Origin: Thioalkalivibrio nitratireducens DSM 14787
GTDB lineage: Bacteria; Pseudomonadota; Gammaproteobacteria; Ectothiorhodospirales; Ectothiorhodospiraceae
DNA length: 64,000 nucleotides
Assembly: GCF_000321415.2 (NCBI RefSeq)
Contig: NC_019902.2
Coordinates: forward strand, 2,170,001 to 2,234,000
Direction: 5' to 3'
This document shows positions 55,526 through 64,000 of this stretch, in pieces (the stretch's first letter is position 1; every line of letters starts with the position of its first letter). Below the pieces are notes generated by a model. That model worked only from the letters and a program-made list of their open reading frames with translations, did not search any database and was not told the origin of the DNA. The translations under genes were made by a program, and so were the position numbers.

Positions 55526-55861
55526 GTCCTTCAGCCCCGTCGACCCAGACCGAACAGGCGGATCACCCACCCGCGCAGGGCCGCCCGCGACGTCTCGATC
55601 GCAGCCATGGCAGGCCGACACCGGTGCGTGGCCCCGGTATGCGCCTGCGGTTGCGCGAAAGCCCTTCGACGCTGCTGGCCGCGAGCCGATGCCCGGCCGG
55701 GCGTGAGGTAAGCGGAGATCCGGTACTGGCACGGGAACTGCCGCCGCGTGGAGCGACGGGACACGCCCGTGTCGGTGCAAGCGCGGCGAGCGACTCCGGG
55801 CCGGCACCACGGACGCCGATCGACCAACGATACCAAGCCGGGCGACAGCCGGAATGCCGGC
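55526..55861. other. Gene-free stretch between ETHE1-like and YdbH-like genes
   Basis: 336 bases on the minus-strand path; probably the promoter of the YdbH-like gene. No clear hairpin, RNA gene or coding frame was seen. Confidence 0.4.
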
Positions 55862-56614
55862 TCAACCCTGGCGATCCACCTCGCAGAGGCGTTCCTTCTC
55901 CGGTGGCAGGTTGTCCGGGCAACTCCCGCAGCCCTCGTTGCCCGGCAGCGCCCAGTCGATCTTCTTCGGGTACGGCAGGTCCATCTCGTTCATGATGCGC
56001 ACGAATTCCTCCAGCGTCCTACCCTTGCCGAGACGCGGGTTGCGCAGCTTCTCCTGACCGATGGTGGTGATCTGGCGTTCCTCGTAGTCGTGTGCCGGGT
56101 AGACCAGCGTCTCGTCGGGCAGGGTGAAGAACTTCTCGTGGATCGAATGGTAAAGCGCCTTGGCGTCGCCGGACTGGAAATCGGTGCGCCCGCAGGCCTC
56201 GATCAGCAGCGCATCACCGGAAAAGAGCATCGCCAGCCCCCCGTGGTCGAACAGGTAGGCATGGTGCGTATCGGTATGACCGGGCGTGTACAGCGGATTC
56301 AGCACTAGATTGCCGATGCGCATCGGCTCGCCTTCGCGCAGGCCGATATCGCGGCACGTCAGGCCGTCCAGCGCCGGTCCGGCCAGTTTGCAGCCGGTGC
56401 GCTCGCGCAGCACCCGACCACCAGTGATGTGGTCCGCGTGGATGTGGGTCTCGATCGCGTAATCGAGCCTGAGGCCGAGCTGCTGCAGCACCTCGAGGTC
56501 GCGTTCCACGGTCTCCAGCACCGGGTCGATCAGCGCGGTGGTGCCGGTATCCGGACAGCTGAGCAGGTAGGTGTAGGTGGAAGACTCGGACTCGAACAAT
56601 TGCCTGAAGATCAT
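55862..56614 (-). CDS. ETHE1-like persulfide (sulfur) dioxygenase
   Basis: A 250-residue MBL-fold enzyme of the ETHE1/sulfur dioxygenase type, which oxidises glutathione persulfide to sulfite with oxygen and a single iron. The metal motif THIHADHITGG and the later ligands in YTPGHTDTHH and GDALLIEACGRTDFQ are intact. The last two match the ETHE1 pattern GDxLLIxxCGRTDFQ, absent from glyoxalase II. The C-terminal NEGCGSCPDNLPPE is unusual, with two added Cys. This fits sulfide use by the host. Confidence 0.93.
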   Translation of the reverse strand: MIFRQLFESESSTYTYLLSCPDTGTTALIDPVLETVERDLEVLQQLGLRLDYAIETHIHADHITGGRVLRERTGCKLAGPALDGLTCRDIGLREGEPMRIGNLVLNPLYTPGHTDTHHAYLFDHGGLAMLFSGDALLIEACGRTDFQSGDAKALYHSIHEKFFTLPDETLVYPAHDYEERQITTIGQEKLRNPRLGKGRTLEEFVRIMNEMDLPYPKKIDWALPGNEGCGSCPDNLPPEKERLCEVDRQG

Positions 56615-56784
56615 CGGATCACTCCCTCTGGATGACGACTCCCCGTTTGGGCCCCGCTGGCCGCCGGCGGTTCCATAGGCACACACGGCACCGGCTGTGA
56701 CCCGACGCCAGGTGCGCCCGTCTGTAACCGCCAGCCGATTTGGCTATGATGCATGCTTTCGAAAACTCTTAGCGGAGAATCCCG

Positions 56785-57024
56785 ATGCAGTCCAGTGAAG
56801 TTGCGGAACTCATCCGCTCGCGTCTCCCCGAGGCCGAAAAGGTCGAGGTCACCGGAGGCGAAGGCAAGTTCGAAGCCGTGGTCGTCAGTCCTGTCTTCGG
56901 CGGCATGAGCGCGGTGAAAAAGCACCAGACCGTGTATGCGACCGTACGCGACGAGATCGCCAGCGGCGCCGTCCATGCATTGACGATCCGGGCGCTGACT
57001 CCGGAGGAATATGCCGGGTCCTGA
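56785..57024 (+). CDS. BolA/IbaG-family protein
   Basis: A 79-residue BolA-family protein that binds monothiol glutaredoxins and 2Fe-2S clusters and sometimes DNA. SEVAELIRSRLPEAEKVEVT is the N-terminal helix, and VSPVFGGMSAVKKHQTVYAT holds the conserved FxGxxxxxRHR-like region, here VKKHQ. This suits IbaG rather than BolA proper. A GGAG box precedes the ATG. The stop overlaps the next gene. Confidence 0.92.
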   Translation: MQSSEVAELIRSRLPEAEKVEVTGGEGKFEAVVVSPVFGGMSAVKKHQTVYATVRDEIASGAVHALTIRALTPEEYAGS

Positions 57025-57574
57025 ACCCGACGGGTCCGGCGTGCAGTACTGTGACCCGCACCGTATCGCGGATCTGCGCAAGCTTCTCGCGCGCTACGGG
57101 ATCGGGCTCGCGGTACATCCACCCGCGGCCAGGCTTCCCGGAAGCTACTGGGGCGAACCCGAGGCCGGCATCGTTGGTAGCACCCTGCACCTGCGCCCCG
57201 ACACGCCGGTGCATTCCGCCCTGCACGAGGCCTGCCACCTGATCTGCATGGACGCCGCCCGGCGCAGCACCGTGCATACCGACGCCGGCGGCAACGACCC
57301 CGAGGAGGAGGCGGTCTGCCTGCTGCAAGTTCTGCTGGCGGATCACCTTCCGGGCGTCGGGCGCCGCAGGCTGATGGCGGACATGGATGCCTGGGGCTAC
57401 AGCTTCCGTCTCGGTTCCACCGCGGCCTGGGTGGCCAACGACAGCGGCGACGCCCGCGACTGGCTGCGGCTTCATGGCCTGGTCGATGCCACCGGCCGCG
57501 TGACCTTCCGGCTGCGCGACACGATGGCGGCGCAACCGGCGGCTGCGTGCAACAATCAGGCCTCGATGGCATAG
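57011..57574 (+). CDS. Possible zinc peptidase-like protein coupled to bolA
   Basis: A 187-residue protein with an HEACH motif inside HSALHEACHLICMDAARRST, matching the HExxH zinc motif, followed 29 residues after the second His by NDPEEEAVCLLQVLLADHLP, where an acidic third ligand could lie. The layout resembles small ImmA/IrrE-like metallopeptidases. It starts within the bolA stop region (14-base overlap), so translation is probably coupled. Whether the fold is catalytic is unknown. Confidence 0.75.
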   Translation: MPGPEPDGSGVQYCDPHRIADLRKLLARYGIGLAVHPPAARLPGSYWGEPEAGIVGSTLHLRPDTPVHSALHEACHLICMDAARRSTVHTDAGGNDPEEEAVCLLQVLLADHLPGVGRRRLMADMDAWGYSFRLGSTAAWVANDSGDARDWLRLHGLVDATGRVTFRLRDTMAAQPAAACNNQASMA

Positions 57575-57748
57575 TGTAACGAGGCGCGCGGCGGATTCCC
57601 GCCGTGTTCGAGGGTACCGGATGGCCCGCTCACCCGCACCAGCCCCGCCCGATTGCGCGCGCAGGCGCGTATCATGGCCTGCCGGGCCACCCCCACCCGT
57701 TCACCGGAGATCCGCGGCCCGCCGCCGCGAAACCGACTGGGAGCCCTG

Positions 57749-58720
57749 ATGGAGACCCGCAAACGACCGCAACCGGGAGAGAAGCAGCGCGCCGCCGACA
57801 AGGTCGCACGCATCCCGGTGAAGATCACGCCAACCGAACGGCCGCTGCGCAAGCCGCGCTGGATCCGTGCCCAGAGCCATACGCAGCCGGGCGTCCAGCG
57901 CATCAAGCGCGTGCTGCGCGAGCAGCGGCTGCATACCGTCTGCGAGGAGGCCAGCTGCCCGAACCTGGGCGAATGCTTCGCCCATGGCACCGCAACGTTC
58001 ATGATCATGGGCGACATCTGCACGCGCCGCTGTCCGTTCTGTGACGTGGCGCACGGGCGTCCGAACCCGCTCGATCCCGACGAGCCCCGGCACCTGGCCG
58101 AGACGATCGAAGCCCTGGGGCTGCGCTACGTGGTCATCACGTCGGTCGACCGTGACGACCTGCGCGACGGTGGCGCCGGCCATTTCGTCGCCTGCATCGA
58201 GTCCATTCGCGAACGCACTCCGCAGGCCCGGATCGAGATCCTGGTCCCGGATTTCCGCGGCCGAATGGACATCGCGCTGGAGATCATGCGGGCTGCTCCG
58301 CCGGACGTGTTCAATCACAACCTGGAAACCGTGCCCCGCCTGTACCGCAAGGCGCGTCCGGGTGCGGATTACCAGTGGTCGCTCGACCTGCTCGAAATGT
58401 TCCGGGAGCGACACCCCGGGATCCCGACCAAGTCCGGGCTGATGCTGGGTATCGGTGAGACCCGCGAGGAACTGCTCGAGGTTCTGCGTGATCTCCGCGC
58501 CCACGGCTGCGAGATGCTGACCCTGGGCCAGTACCTGCAACCCAGCCGCCATCACCTCCCGGTGGAACGTTACCTGGATCCGGAAGAGTTCGACGAACTC
58601 GGCGATCGCGCGCGGGAGATGGGATTCCGGCAGGTCGCCAGCGGCCCGATGGTGCGCTCGTCGTATCATGCCGACCAGCAGGCCCACGAGATCGTGGCCG
58701 ATCGCCCGACCGGCACCTGA
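57749..58720 (+). CDS. lipA: Lipoyl synthase
   Basis: A 323-residue radical-SAM enzyme that inserts two sulfur atoms into octanoyl chains. Both clusters are seen: the auxiliary [12 protein letters not shown] and the radical-SAM CTRRCPFC. A Ser ligand lies in RSSYH near the end. It has a GGGAG box before the ATG. lipB faces it 45 bases beyond its stop (convergent). Confidence 0.97.
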   Translation: METRKRPQPGEKQRAADKVARIPVKITPTERPLRKPRWIRAQSHTQPGVQRIKRVLREQRLHTVCEEASCPNLGECFAHGTATFMIMGDICTRRCPFCDVAHGRPNPLDPDEPRHLAETIEALGLRYVVITSVDRDDLRDGGAGHFVACIESIRERTPQARIEILVPDFRGRMDIALEIMRAAPPDVFNHNLETVPRLYRKARPGADYQWSLDLLEMFRERHPGIPTKSGLMLGIGETREELLEVLRDLRAHGCEMLTLGQYLQPSRHHLPVERYLDPEEFDELGDRAREMGFRQVASGPMVRSSYHADQQAHEIVADRPTGT

Positions 58721-58764
58721 ACCCGACTGAAGTACCGTGCGGGCCGGATCGGCCGGCCCGGGCC

Positions 58765-59445
58765 TCAGCGAATTGGGCGCGCGAAGATTCGCACCAGTTC
58801 CCCCGGCAGTGCCGGAACCGGTTCGCGGACGCAGCCCAGCCGCGCCGCGACTTCTGCCTCGAGCACCGACGCGACCCGGTCCGGATCCACGCGCTGTCCG
58901 AGTGCATGCAGCGACGTGCTGGCCAGGCCAGGGTGCCCGCAGGGGTTCATCTGCCGGAACATCTCCAGCCGCGGCACGACGTTCAGCGCGACGCCGTGCA
59001 TGCTGCAGCCACCGCGGATGCGCAGCCCCAGCGCGGCGATCTTCGCGCCTTCGACGTAGACCCCCGGCGCGTCGGGACGGCCGTATGCCGCAACGCCGAA
59101 AGATCCGAGTGTCGCCACCACGGCTTCCTGCAGCAGGTCGACCAAAGAACGCACGCCCAGCCGGTGCCGCCGCAGTTCCAGCAACAGGTAGAGCACCACC
59201 TGCCCAGGTCCGTGAAACGTGACCTGTCCGCCCCGGTCAATCCGGACCACCGGGATCGCCCCGGGTGTCAACAGATGCTCCGCGCGGGCATTACGGCCCA
59301 GCGTGAACACCGGGGGGTGCTCGACCCGCCAGATGGCGTCGGGCGTTGCCGGACCCCGTTCGCACAACTGCAATTGCATCGCCCGCCAGACGGGAACGTA
59401 GGGCTGCAGGCCCAGCCGACGGGCGTGCAGGATCGCGGGGTGCAC
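58765..59445 (-). CDS. lipB: Octanoyltransferase (lipoate-protein ligase B)
   Basis: A 226-residue octanoyl-ACP transferase. Visible are RVEHPPVFTLGRNARAEHLL, GGQVTFHGPGQVVLYLLLEL, the catalytic Lys in VEGAKIAALGLRI and the catalytic Cys in MNPCGHPG. Translation probably starts with GTG at 59,445. It is the last gene of the mltB-rlpA-dacA-dat-ybeD-lipB run, the usual gammaproteobacterial order. Confidence 0.97.
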   Translation of the reverse strand: MHPAILHARRLGLQPYVPVWRAMQLQLCERGPATPDAIWRVEHPPVFTLGRNARAEHLLTPGAIPVVRIDRGGQVTFHGPGQVVLYLLLELRRHRLGVRSLVDLLQEAVVATLGSFGVAAYGRPDAPGVYVEGAKIAALGLRIRGGCSMHGVALNVVPRLEMFRQMNPCGHPGLASTSLHALGQRVDPDRVASVLEAEVAARLGCVREPVPALPGELVRIFARPIR

Positions 59446-59469
59446 GGCTGCCGATGCCTGGCGACCGTC

Positions 59470-59739
59470 CTAGAGCACCATGCGCACCCGACTGCACCGC
59501 TGAAGCGCCTGGTAGAGTGCATCCAGTTGCGCCTGGCTGGTAGCGGTCAGGGTAATGGTGACTCCGACGTAGTTCCCGGCGCGGGACGGGCGGCGAACGA
59601 CCTCGACCGAGTCCCGGTCCGGCACATGTTGCGCAATCGCGCTCTCGACCGCGGCGAACAGTTCGGGGTGCGCCTCCCCCATGACCTTGATCGGAAAGCG
59701 GCAGGGAAACTTCAGCAGGGTGTCGCCTTCGTCGGTCAT
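59470..59739 (-). CDS. ybeD: YbeD/DUF493-family small protein
   Basis: An 89-residue protein of the YbeD family (ferredoxin-like fold, regulatory function unsettled). FPCRFPIKVMGEAHPELFAA and GNYVGVTITLTATSQAQLDA are typical. Its ATG overlaps the dat stop and lipB follows 24 bases after it. Confidence 0.94.
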   Translation of the reverse strand: MTDEGDTLLKFPCRFPIKVMGEAHPELFAAVESAIAQHVPDRDSVEVVRRPSRAGNYVGVTITLTATSQAQLDALYQALQRCSRVRMVL

Positions 59740-60605
59740 ATCCCCTCCTCTCGCGATGCCGCCGATGGGCCCGCCGGCTTCACACGCTGGTAGGCGGCGA
59801 GCGCCTCGTGCCAGGCCTCACCTGGATGTCCATCGCCCACTGCCTTGCCGTCCAGACTCGTGACCGGGAGCAGTTCCTTGGTCGAACTGGTCAGCCAGAT
59901 CTCGTCGGCACCGCGCAATTCGTCTTCGCTGACCGGTTGTTCGTCGCAGGGCCATCGCGTCCCGCGCAGCACGTCGATCAGCACCCGCCGCGTGATCCCG
60001 GGCAGAATCGCGTCGCTCAGCGGGGGCGTCAGCACGTGTCCGTCACGAACCACGAATACGTTGCTCGCGGCGCCTTCCGTCACCTTCCCCTGGCGCAGCA
60101 GGATCGCCTCGACCGCGCCCTGCTCGGCCGCCTGCTGCCGCGCGAGAACGTTCGGCAGCAGGGTCACGGTCTTGATGTCGCAACGGCCCCAGCGCTGGTC
60201 CGGCAGGGTGATCGCACCGACGCCCCGCCCGGCCAGTTCGGGAGCGGGCGGCCTGATCGGATTCACCATCGCGAACACCGTCGCTGAGGGCGTCTGCGGG
60301 AACGCATGATCCCTTGCGGCCACTCCGCGCGTGACCTGCAGGTAGATGGCACGGTCGGCGCCCGGATTCAGGCTGAGCAGGCGTTCCAGCATCTTCCGCC
60401 AGGCGTCCCCCGTAAGGGGATCCGCGATCCGGATCGCCGCCAGCGAACGGCGCAGCCGGTCCAGGTGAGCATCGACTTCGAACAACACCCCCCGATAGCT
60501 GGGGATGACCTCGTATACCCCGTCCCCGAACATGAAACCACGATCCAGCGGAGAGATGCAGACCGACTCCAGCGGCCGGTAGTCTCCGTTCAGGAATGCG
60601 ATCAC
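59736..60605 (-). CDS. dat: D-amino-acid aminotransferase-like PLP enzyme
   Basis: A 289-residue class IV aminotransferase of the D-alanine aminotransferase type, making D-amino acids for peptidoglycan. Motifs are ISPLDRGFMFGDGVYEVIPS, CDIKTVTLLPNVLARQQA with the PLP Lys, and EGAASNVFVVRDGHVLTPPL. It starts with GTG at 60,605, overlapping the dacA stop. Placement next to a D-Ala carboxypeptidase supports the D-Ala role; a branched-chain role is less likely. Confidence 0.92.
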   Translation of the reverse strand: MIAFLNGDYRPLESVCISPLDRGFMFGDGVYEVIPSYRGVLFEVDAHLDRLRRSLAAIRIADPLTGDAWRKMLERLLSLNPGADRAIYLQVTRGVAARDHAFPQTPSATVFAMVNPIRPPAPELAGRGVGAITLPDQRWGRCDIKTVTLLPNVLARQQAAEQGAVEAILLRQGKVTEGAASNVFVVRDGHVLTPPLSDAILPGITRRVLIDVLRGTRWPCDEQPVSEDELRGADEIWLTSSTKELLPVTSLDGKAVGDGHPGEAWHEALAAYQRVKPAGPSAASREEGI

Positions 60606-61831
60606 AGAGGCCAGGCCGAGCGAATCGCCAGCACGGTGCTGTCCCACAGCCAGCGGAAGATGCCACCGGCCTCGACCGTCTCGAGCGCCACTAGCGGCTG
60701 CCGGCCCAGCGTTTCGCCGCCCAGGGTCACCCGCACCTCCCCCACGGTGTCACCGGCCTCGATCGGGGCCATGTGCGGGCCATGCAGTTCCATCGTGGCC
60801 TGCAGCCGTTCACCCTGCCCCTGCGGCAGCACGACCCAGAACGGCTCCGCGAGCCCCGCCTCCACCGTCGTGCTCGCACCCTTGTACAGGCGCGGCTCGT
60901 TCAGCACGGTGCCACCTTCGAACAGCTTGCGCGACTCGAAGAAACGCATGCCCCAGTTGATCAGTGCCTGCGACTCGTTCGCGCGGATGATGCCGCCGCG
61001 CTGGTGATTTGGCGCATCGATCCCCATCACGACCGCAATCAGCCGGCGATCGTTGCGCTTGGCCGATGACACGAGGTTGTAGCCGGCGGCCGAGGTCCAC
61101 CCGGTCTTCAGGCCATCGAAACTCTCGTCGCGCCACAGCAGCAGGTTGCGATTCGACTGGTTGATGTCGTTGTAGGTGAACGACTTTTCGCTGTAGTAGC
61201 CGTAAAGCTCCGGGAAATCACGGATCAACGCGCGCGCCAAGCGCGCCATATCCGCGGGCGTGGTGTACTGTGCCTCGTGGCCCGGGAGCCCGTGCGGGTT
61301 CGCGAAATACGAACGGTGCATCCCCAGTGCGCGGGCCTGGGCGTTCATCAGATCGACGAACGCTCCCTCGGAACCGGCCACGCGTTCGGCGAGCGCGGTC
61401 GACGCGTCGTTGCCCGACTGGACGATCATGCCCCGCAGCAGGTCCTCCACGGCGACCCGCTCGCCGACCTCGATGAACATGCGCGATGCACCGTCCATGC
61501 CGGTACGCCAGGCACGCTCGCTGATCGTGACCTGATCCTCCAGACCGATCTTGCCGGCCCGAATCTCGCTGAAGACCACGTACGCGGTCATCAGCTTGGT
61601 CAGGCTCGCGGGTTCGCGCTCCATGTCGGGATCGAGGGAAGCCAGCGGCAGACCGGAATCGAAATCGATCAGGATATAGCTCTTGGCGGTGATGTCCGAC
61701 GGTGGTTGCGGGATGACCCCCAGCGATGCGGTCGCGGGACCCGGCGTGGGCAGTGGCTGCGCGCCCAGCTGCGGAACGGACGCGACGATCAAAAGCAGGG
61801 AGCCGAGCAAGGCCAGTAGATGCTTGTTCAT
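60602..61831 (-). CDS. dacA: D-alanyl-D-alanine carboxypeptidase (PBP5/6 type)
   Basis: A 409-residue low-molecular-weight penicillin-binding protein. After the signal LLALLGSLLLIVASVPQLGA come the three active-site motifs: SLTK near residue 76, SGN, and KTG in FDGLKTGWTSAAG. A C-terminal beta domain follows, and RWLWDSTVLAIRSAWPL is the amphipathic membrane anchor. It trims the terminal D-Ala of peptidoglycan. An upstream in-frame ATG seven codons earlier exists. Confidence 0.96.
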   Translation of the reverse strand: MNKHLLALLGSLLLIVASVPQLGAQPLPTPGPATASLGVIPQPPSDITAKSYILIDFDSGLPLASLDPDMEREPASLTKLMTAYVVFSEIRAGKIGLEDQVTISERAWRTGMDGASRMFIEVGERVAVEDLLRGMIVQSGNDASTALAERVAGSEGAFVDLMNAQARALGMHRSYFANPHGLPGHEAQYTTPADMARLARALIRDFPELYGYYSEKSFTYNDINQSNRNLLLWRDESFDGLKTGWTSAAGYNLVSSAKRNDRRLIAVVMGIDAPNHQRGGIIRANESQALINWGMRFFESRKLFEGGTVLNEPRLYKGASTTVEAGLAEPFWVVLPQGQGERLQATMELHGPHMAPIEAGDTVGEVRVTLGGETLGRQPLVALETVEAGGIFRWLWDSTVLAIRSAWPL

Positions 61832-62165
61832 CAGGATGAGTGACCTGGGCATGATGTTGATGAGTGAACGATACCAGAGTTCGTGCTAACCGCCGGGCCC
61901 GTACATGGCCGGCCGGCCTCCGCGCGGCGATTCTACCCGCGGCTGAACGGCCCGCCCACCCCGGCGGATACCGGCGGTCCGCGCGATGCGCTAGCGGGCC
62001 CTGCGGGAACTTCGGTGCCTGTGCAACACAGCCAGGCGCGCCGGAGCGAGGCCGGCACGTGCAGGACTAACCCACCCATCACCAACCCACCCACCGCAAA
62101 CCTGCCCAACGCAGCGACGGCATGTCTGGCGAAGCGACCGGGTGATGCATTTTCCGCATCGCCCA
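61832..62165. other. Gene-free stretch between rlpA and dacA
   Basis: 334 bases on the minus-strand path of the rlpA-dacA run. It may hold a promoter for dacA. I saw no clear hairpin or coding frame. Confidence 0.4.
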
Positions 62166-63029
62166 CTAGTCCACCACGACACGGTAATCGGTCAGCGCGG
62201 CCTGGTGCAGCCGCTCGGTCGCATCCTGCACGGCCAAGGGGTCGACCAGCGGCCCGATCCGCACCCGATGCAATGCCCCATTCGCGGCCTCGAACGTGGT
62301 GATCCGCACCGCATCGAAGCCGAGATCCCGCAGATCGGCCTGCACCCGCTCCGCCGCGACACGGCTGGCAAACGCGCCCACTTGGATAAAGCGATCATCC
62401 GCCGGCATCTCACCGGAATCGATCGATTCGTGGTTCGCGCCGCCCTGATCGGCCACGCGCACCGGGCCGGCTTCGTGGTCGCGCGGACCCGCCGCCCGGA
62501 CCAGCACCGGCGCGACTCCCCGTTCCAGCATTCCCAGCCGGTAGGCCGCGGCATAAGAGAGGTCGATCACGCGGCCGGCCACGAACGGTCCCCGATCGTT
62601 GACCCGCACGATCACCCGCCTACCGTTGTTCAGGTTGGTTACCTCGACGAAGCTGGGCAGCGGCAGGCTCCGGTGCGCCGCCGTCATCGCGAACATGTCG
62701 TAGGGCTCGCCACTGGACGTGCGGCGGCCGTGAAACTTGGTTCCATACCACGAAGCGAGGCCGCGCTGTTCGAATCCCTCGCTCGACACCAGCGTCCGGT
62801 AACGCTGGCCGAAGACCTCGTACTCGGGAGGATTTCCGTAGCGACTACGGGGTTCGTCGCGCGGCACCGCGTCGGGGATCGATGCCAGGTCGCGCGGCAC
62901 CGCCCCTGGCGGGCCGTCCACCACCGCCTTGCGGCCCGGGCTGCCGCCGCAGCCGGCCAGGCACAGCCCCCCAGCGAGCGTCAGCACCAGAAGCAGCGCA
63001 AGGAAGCGCCGGCGCCCGCGGTTCATCAT
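62166..63029 (-). CDS. rlpA: RlpA-like septal lipoprotein
   Basis: A 287-residue lipoprotein: signal FLALLLVLTLAGGLCLAGCG with lipobox. A double-psi beta-barrel domain has GLASWYGTKFHGRRTSSGEP, then the DRGPF catalytic segment with VNDRGPFVAGRVIDLSYAA. A C-terminal SPOR domain (about residues 210-287) has FIQVGAFASRVAAERVQADL. RlpA cleaves denuded peptidoglycan at the septum in Pseudomonas. GTG/ATG start codons at 63,032, 63,029 and 63,026 compete. Confidence 0.95.
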   Translation of the reverse strand: MMNRGRRRFLALLLVLTLAGGLCLAGCGGSPGRKAVVDGPPGAVPRDLASIPDAVPRDEPRSRYGNPPEYEVFGQRYRTLVSSEGFEQRGLASWYGTKFHGRRTSSGEPYDMFAMTAAHRSLPLPSFVEVTNLNNGRRVIVRVNDRGPFVAGRVIDLSYAAAYRLGMLERGVAPVLVRAAGPRDHEAGPVRVADQGGANHESIDSGEMPADDRFIQVGAFASRVAAERVQADLRDLGFDAVRITTFEAANGALHRVRIGPLVDPLAVQDATERLHQAALTDYRVVVD

Positions 63030-63096
63030 CACGCTGCCACCACCCTACCCGTGGCACCACGACCCGCGCCGTGTGCCGCAACGGGTCGGGTGCTGC

Positions 63097-64000
63097 TCAT
63101 TGCCGTAGCGCCTCCGCGAGTTGGTGCACCGCCATTGCATACAGTGGACTGCGGTTGTAACGCGTGATCACGTAGAAGTTCGGGTAACCGAGATAGTACT
63201 CGAAGCCGTGCCCACCCTCGAGACGGATCAGCGAGAAACGGCCGTCCGCCGGCACCACTTCAGCCGGATAGACGCCGTGCGCGGCAAGCTCGTCGAGCGA
63301 GAAACGCGCCTGGTAGCCCCCACCCAGCAGGGCCTCGTAGCCCTCGCCTTCCACCTGCGCCCGGGCCACCACCGGCTGTCCCGTTTCCCAGTGGTGCTCG
63401 CGGAAGTAGTTCGCGACACTGCCGATCGCATCGGCCCAGGAATCGATCAGGTCACGGCGCCCGTCGCCGTTGAAATCCACCGCGTACGCCCGGTAGCTCG
63501 ACGAAATGAACTGCCCGCGACCCATCGCGCCGGCGTAGGAGCCGCGTGTCTCGCGGGTATCCAGCCCCTCCTCGTCCACGAGCTGGAGGTAGTGCCGCAG
63601 CTCGCTGCGGAAGAAGTCCGCCCGTGGAGGATAATCGAAACCGAGCGTCACCAGCGCATCCATGACCCGGAACCCGCCCAGGTTCCGCCCGTAGTTCGTC
63701 TCGACCCCGATGATCGCGGCGATCAGCGCCTGGTCGACCCCGAAGACTTCCTCGGCCCGTTCGAGCCAGTACGCCTGTTCCTCCATGAACACCTGCCCCC
63801 GCTCGATCCGCGGACTGTTCACGAAGATCGGTCGGTAATCCTTCCACGGGCGCGCCTCCGCGGGCCGCGAGATCAGATCCAGAATCCGCTGCTGCGGCTC
63901 GACATCGGCAAACAGCGCCTCCAGCTCGCCGCGGTCCAGCCCATCCGCCGCGAGTTCGTCGATAAAGGCGATGACCTCGGGGCGCTCCAGGTACGGCGGA
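63097..64000 (-). CDS. mltB: Lytic murein transglycosylase B (MltB), 5' end outside the window
   Basis: About 300 C-terminal residues of MltB, read through to the right edge. The catalytic Glu lies in IIGVETNYGRNLGGF. Further family blocks are GSYAGAMGRGQFISSSYRAY, VDFNGDGRRDLIDSWADAIG, and NYFREHHWETGQPVV. Upstream residues ERPEVIAFIDELAADGLDRG fit the family start. It is the first gene of the envelope cluster and is followed by rlpA 67 bases later. Confidence 0.95.
   Translation of the reverse strand, partial: PPYLERPEVIAFIDELAADGLDRGELEALFADVEPQQRILDLISRPAEARPWKDYRPIFVNSPRIERGQVFMEEQAYWLERAEEVFGVDQALIAAIIGVETNYGRNLGGFRVMDALVTLGFDYPPRADFFRSELRHYLQLVDEEGLDTRETRGSYAGAMGRGQFISSSYRAYAVDFNGDGRRDLIDSWADAIGSVANYFREHHWETGQPVVARAQVEGEGYEALLGGGYQARFSLDELAAHGVYPAEVVPADGRFSLIRLEGGHGFEYYLGYPNFYVITRYNRSPLYAMAVHQLAEALRQ

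Noticed and set aside
1-64000. tRNA, rRNA, CRISPR arrays, IS elements or attachment sites.
   Set aside because: None was seen in the intergenic stretches I read; no transposase or integrase frame and no regular short repeats were found.

Overview
The window is about 64 kb of high-GC DNA, densely packed with genes. Its content fits a respiring, sulfur- and hydrogen-metabolising gammaproteobacterium, possibly of the Thioalkalivibrio / Ectothiorhodospiraceae type. The clues are a cbb3 oxidase operon under a perfect FNR box, a four-cysteine FNR protein, a group 3b (sulfhydrogenase-type) NiFe hydrogenase, an ETHE1-like sulfur dioxygenase, LPS-core glycosylation genes and a Gram-negative cell-wall gene set. 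The taxonomic guess is inference; there is no rRNA or marker phylogeny here.

Region 1 (1-14557, all minus strand) is most of a contractile injection system (phage-tail-like, eCIS type) that runs off the left edge. In transcription order it holds: a DUF4255/Pvc16-like cap protein, a carboxypeptidase-regulatory-like protein, sheath 1, tube 1, sheath 2, tube 2, an Afp7-like LysM adaptor, a DUF5908 peptide, a gp27/late-control-D-like hub, a possible 71-residue coupled peptide, a gp5-like spike, a 548-residue protein with a C-terminal membrane segment, gp25, gp6/baseplate J, and a partial beta-rich protein. Many junctions overlap by a few bases. No AAA+ ATPase, PAAR tip or recognisable effector lies inside the window. 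A 970-bp gene-free stretch precedes the operon.

Region 2 (15.5-23.5 kb) is an accessory and cell-envelope stretch. It has two lipoproteins, an NmrA-like oxidoreductase, two different L,D-transpeptidases and a secreted VWA protein with five 88-residue repeats. It also holds two decayed genes: a trypsin-like/possible TIR remnant and a doubly frameshifted small gene.

Region 3 (23.7-30 kb) carries LPS-core functions: a lone GT4 gene, then a minus-strand run of heptosyltransferase, WaaP-like kinase, FkbM methyltransferase, GT2 and GT4.

Region 4 (30.2-44.7 kb) is redox metabolism. It has the hydrogenase hydBGDA plus maturation protease, divergent fnr, a TIGR02444 gene and a MetY-like sulfhydrylase. 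It continues with ccoNOQP, ccoG and ccoH, then hemN. FNR probably links hydrogen, low-oxygen respiration and oxygen-independent heme synthesis.

Region 5 (44.8-64 kb) is mixed housekeeping. It includes a beta-CASP hydrolase coupled to an ATP-cone/PD-(D/E)XK protein, a TorF-like porin, a methyltransferase, cfa, and YihY/BrkB. It continues with YdbL/YdbH-like genes, the ETHE1-like dioxygenase, bolA with a coupled HEXXH-type protein, and lipA. A convergent envelope and lipoate cluster follows: mltB, rlpA, dacA, dat, ybeD, lipB.

The best candidate for something poorly described is the injection system with a membrane-spanning protein encoded among its baseplate genes. The coupled MBL/ATP-cone nuclease pair comes second.
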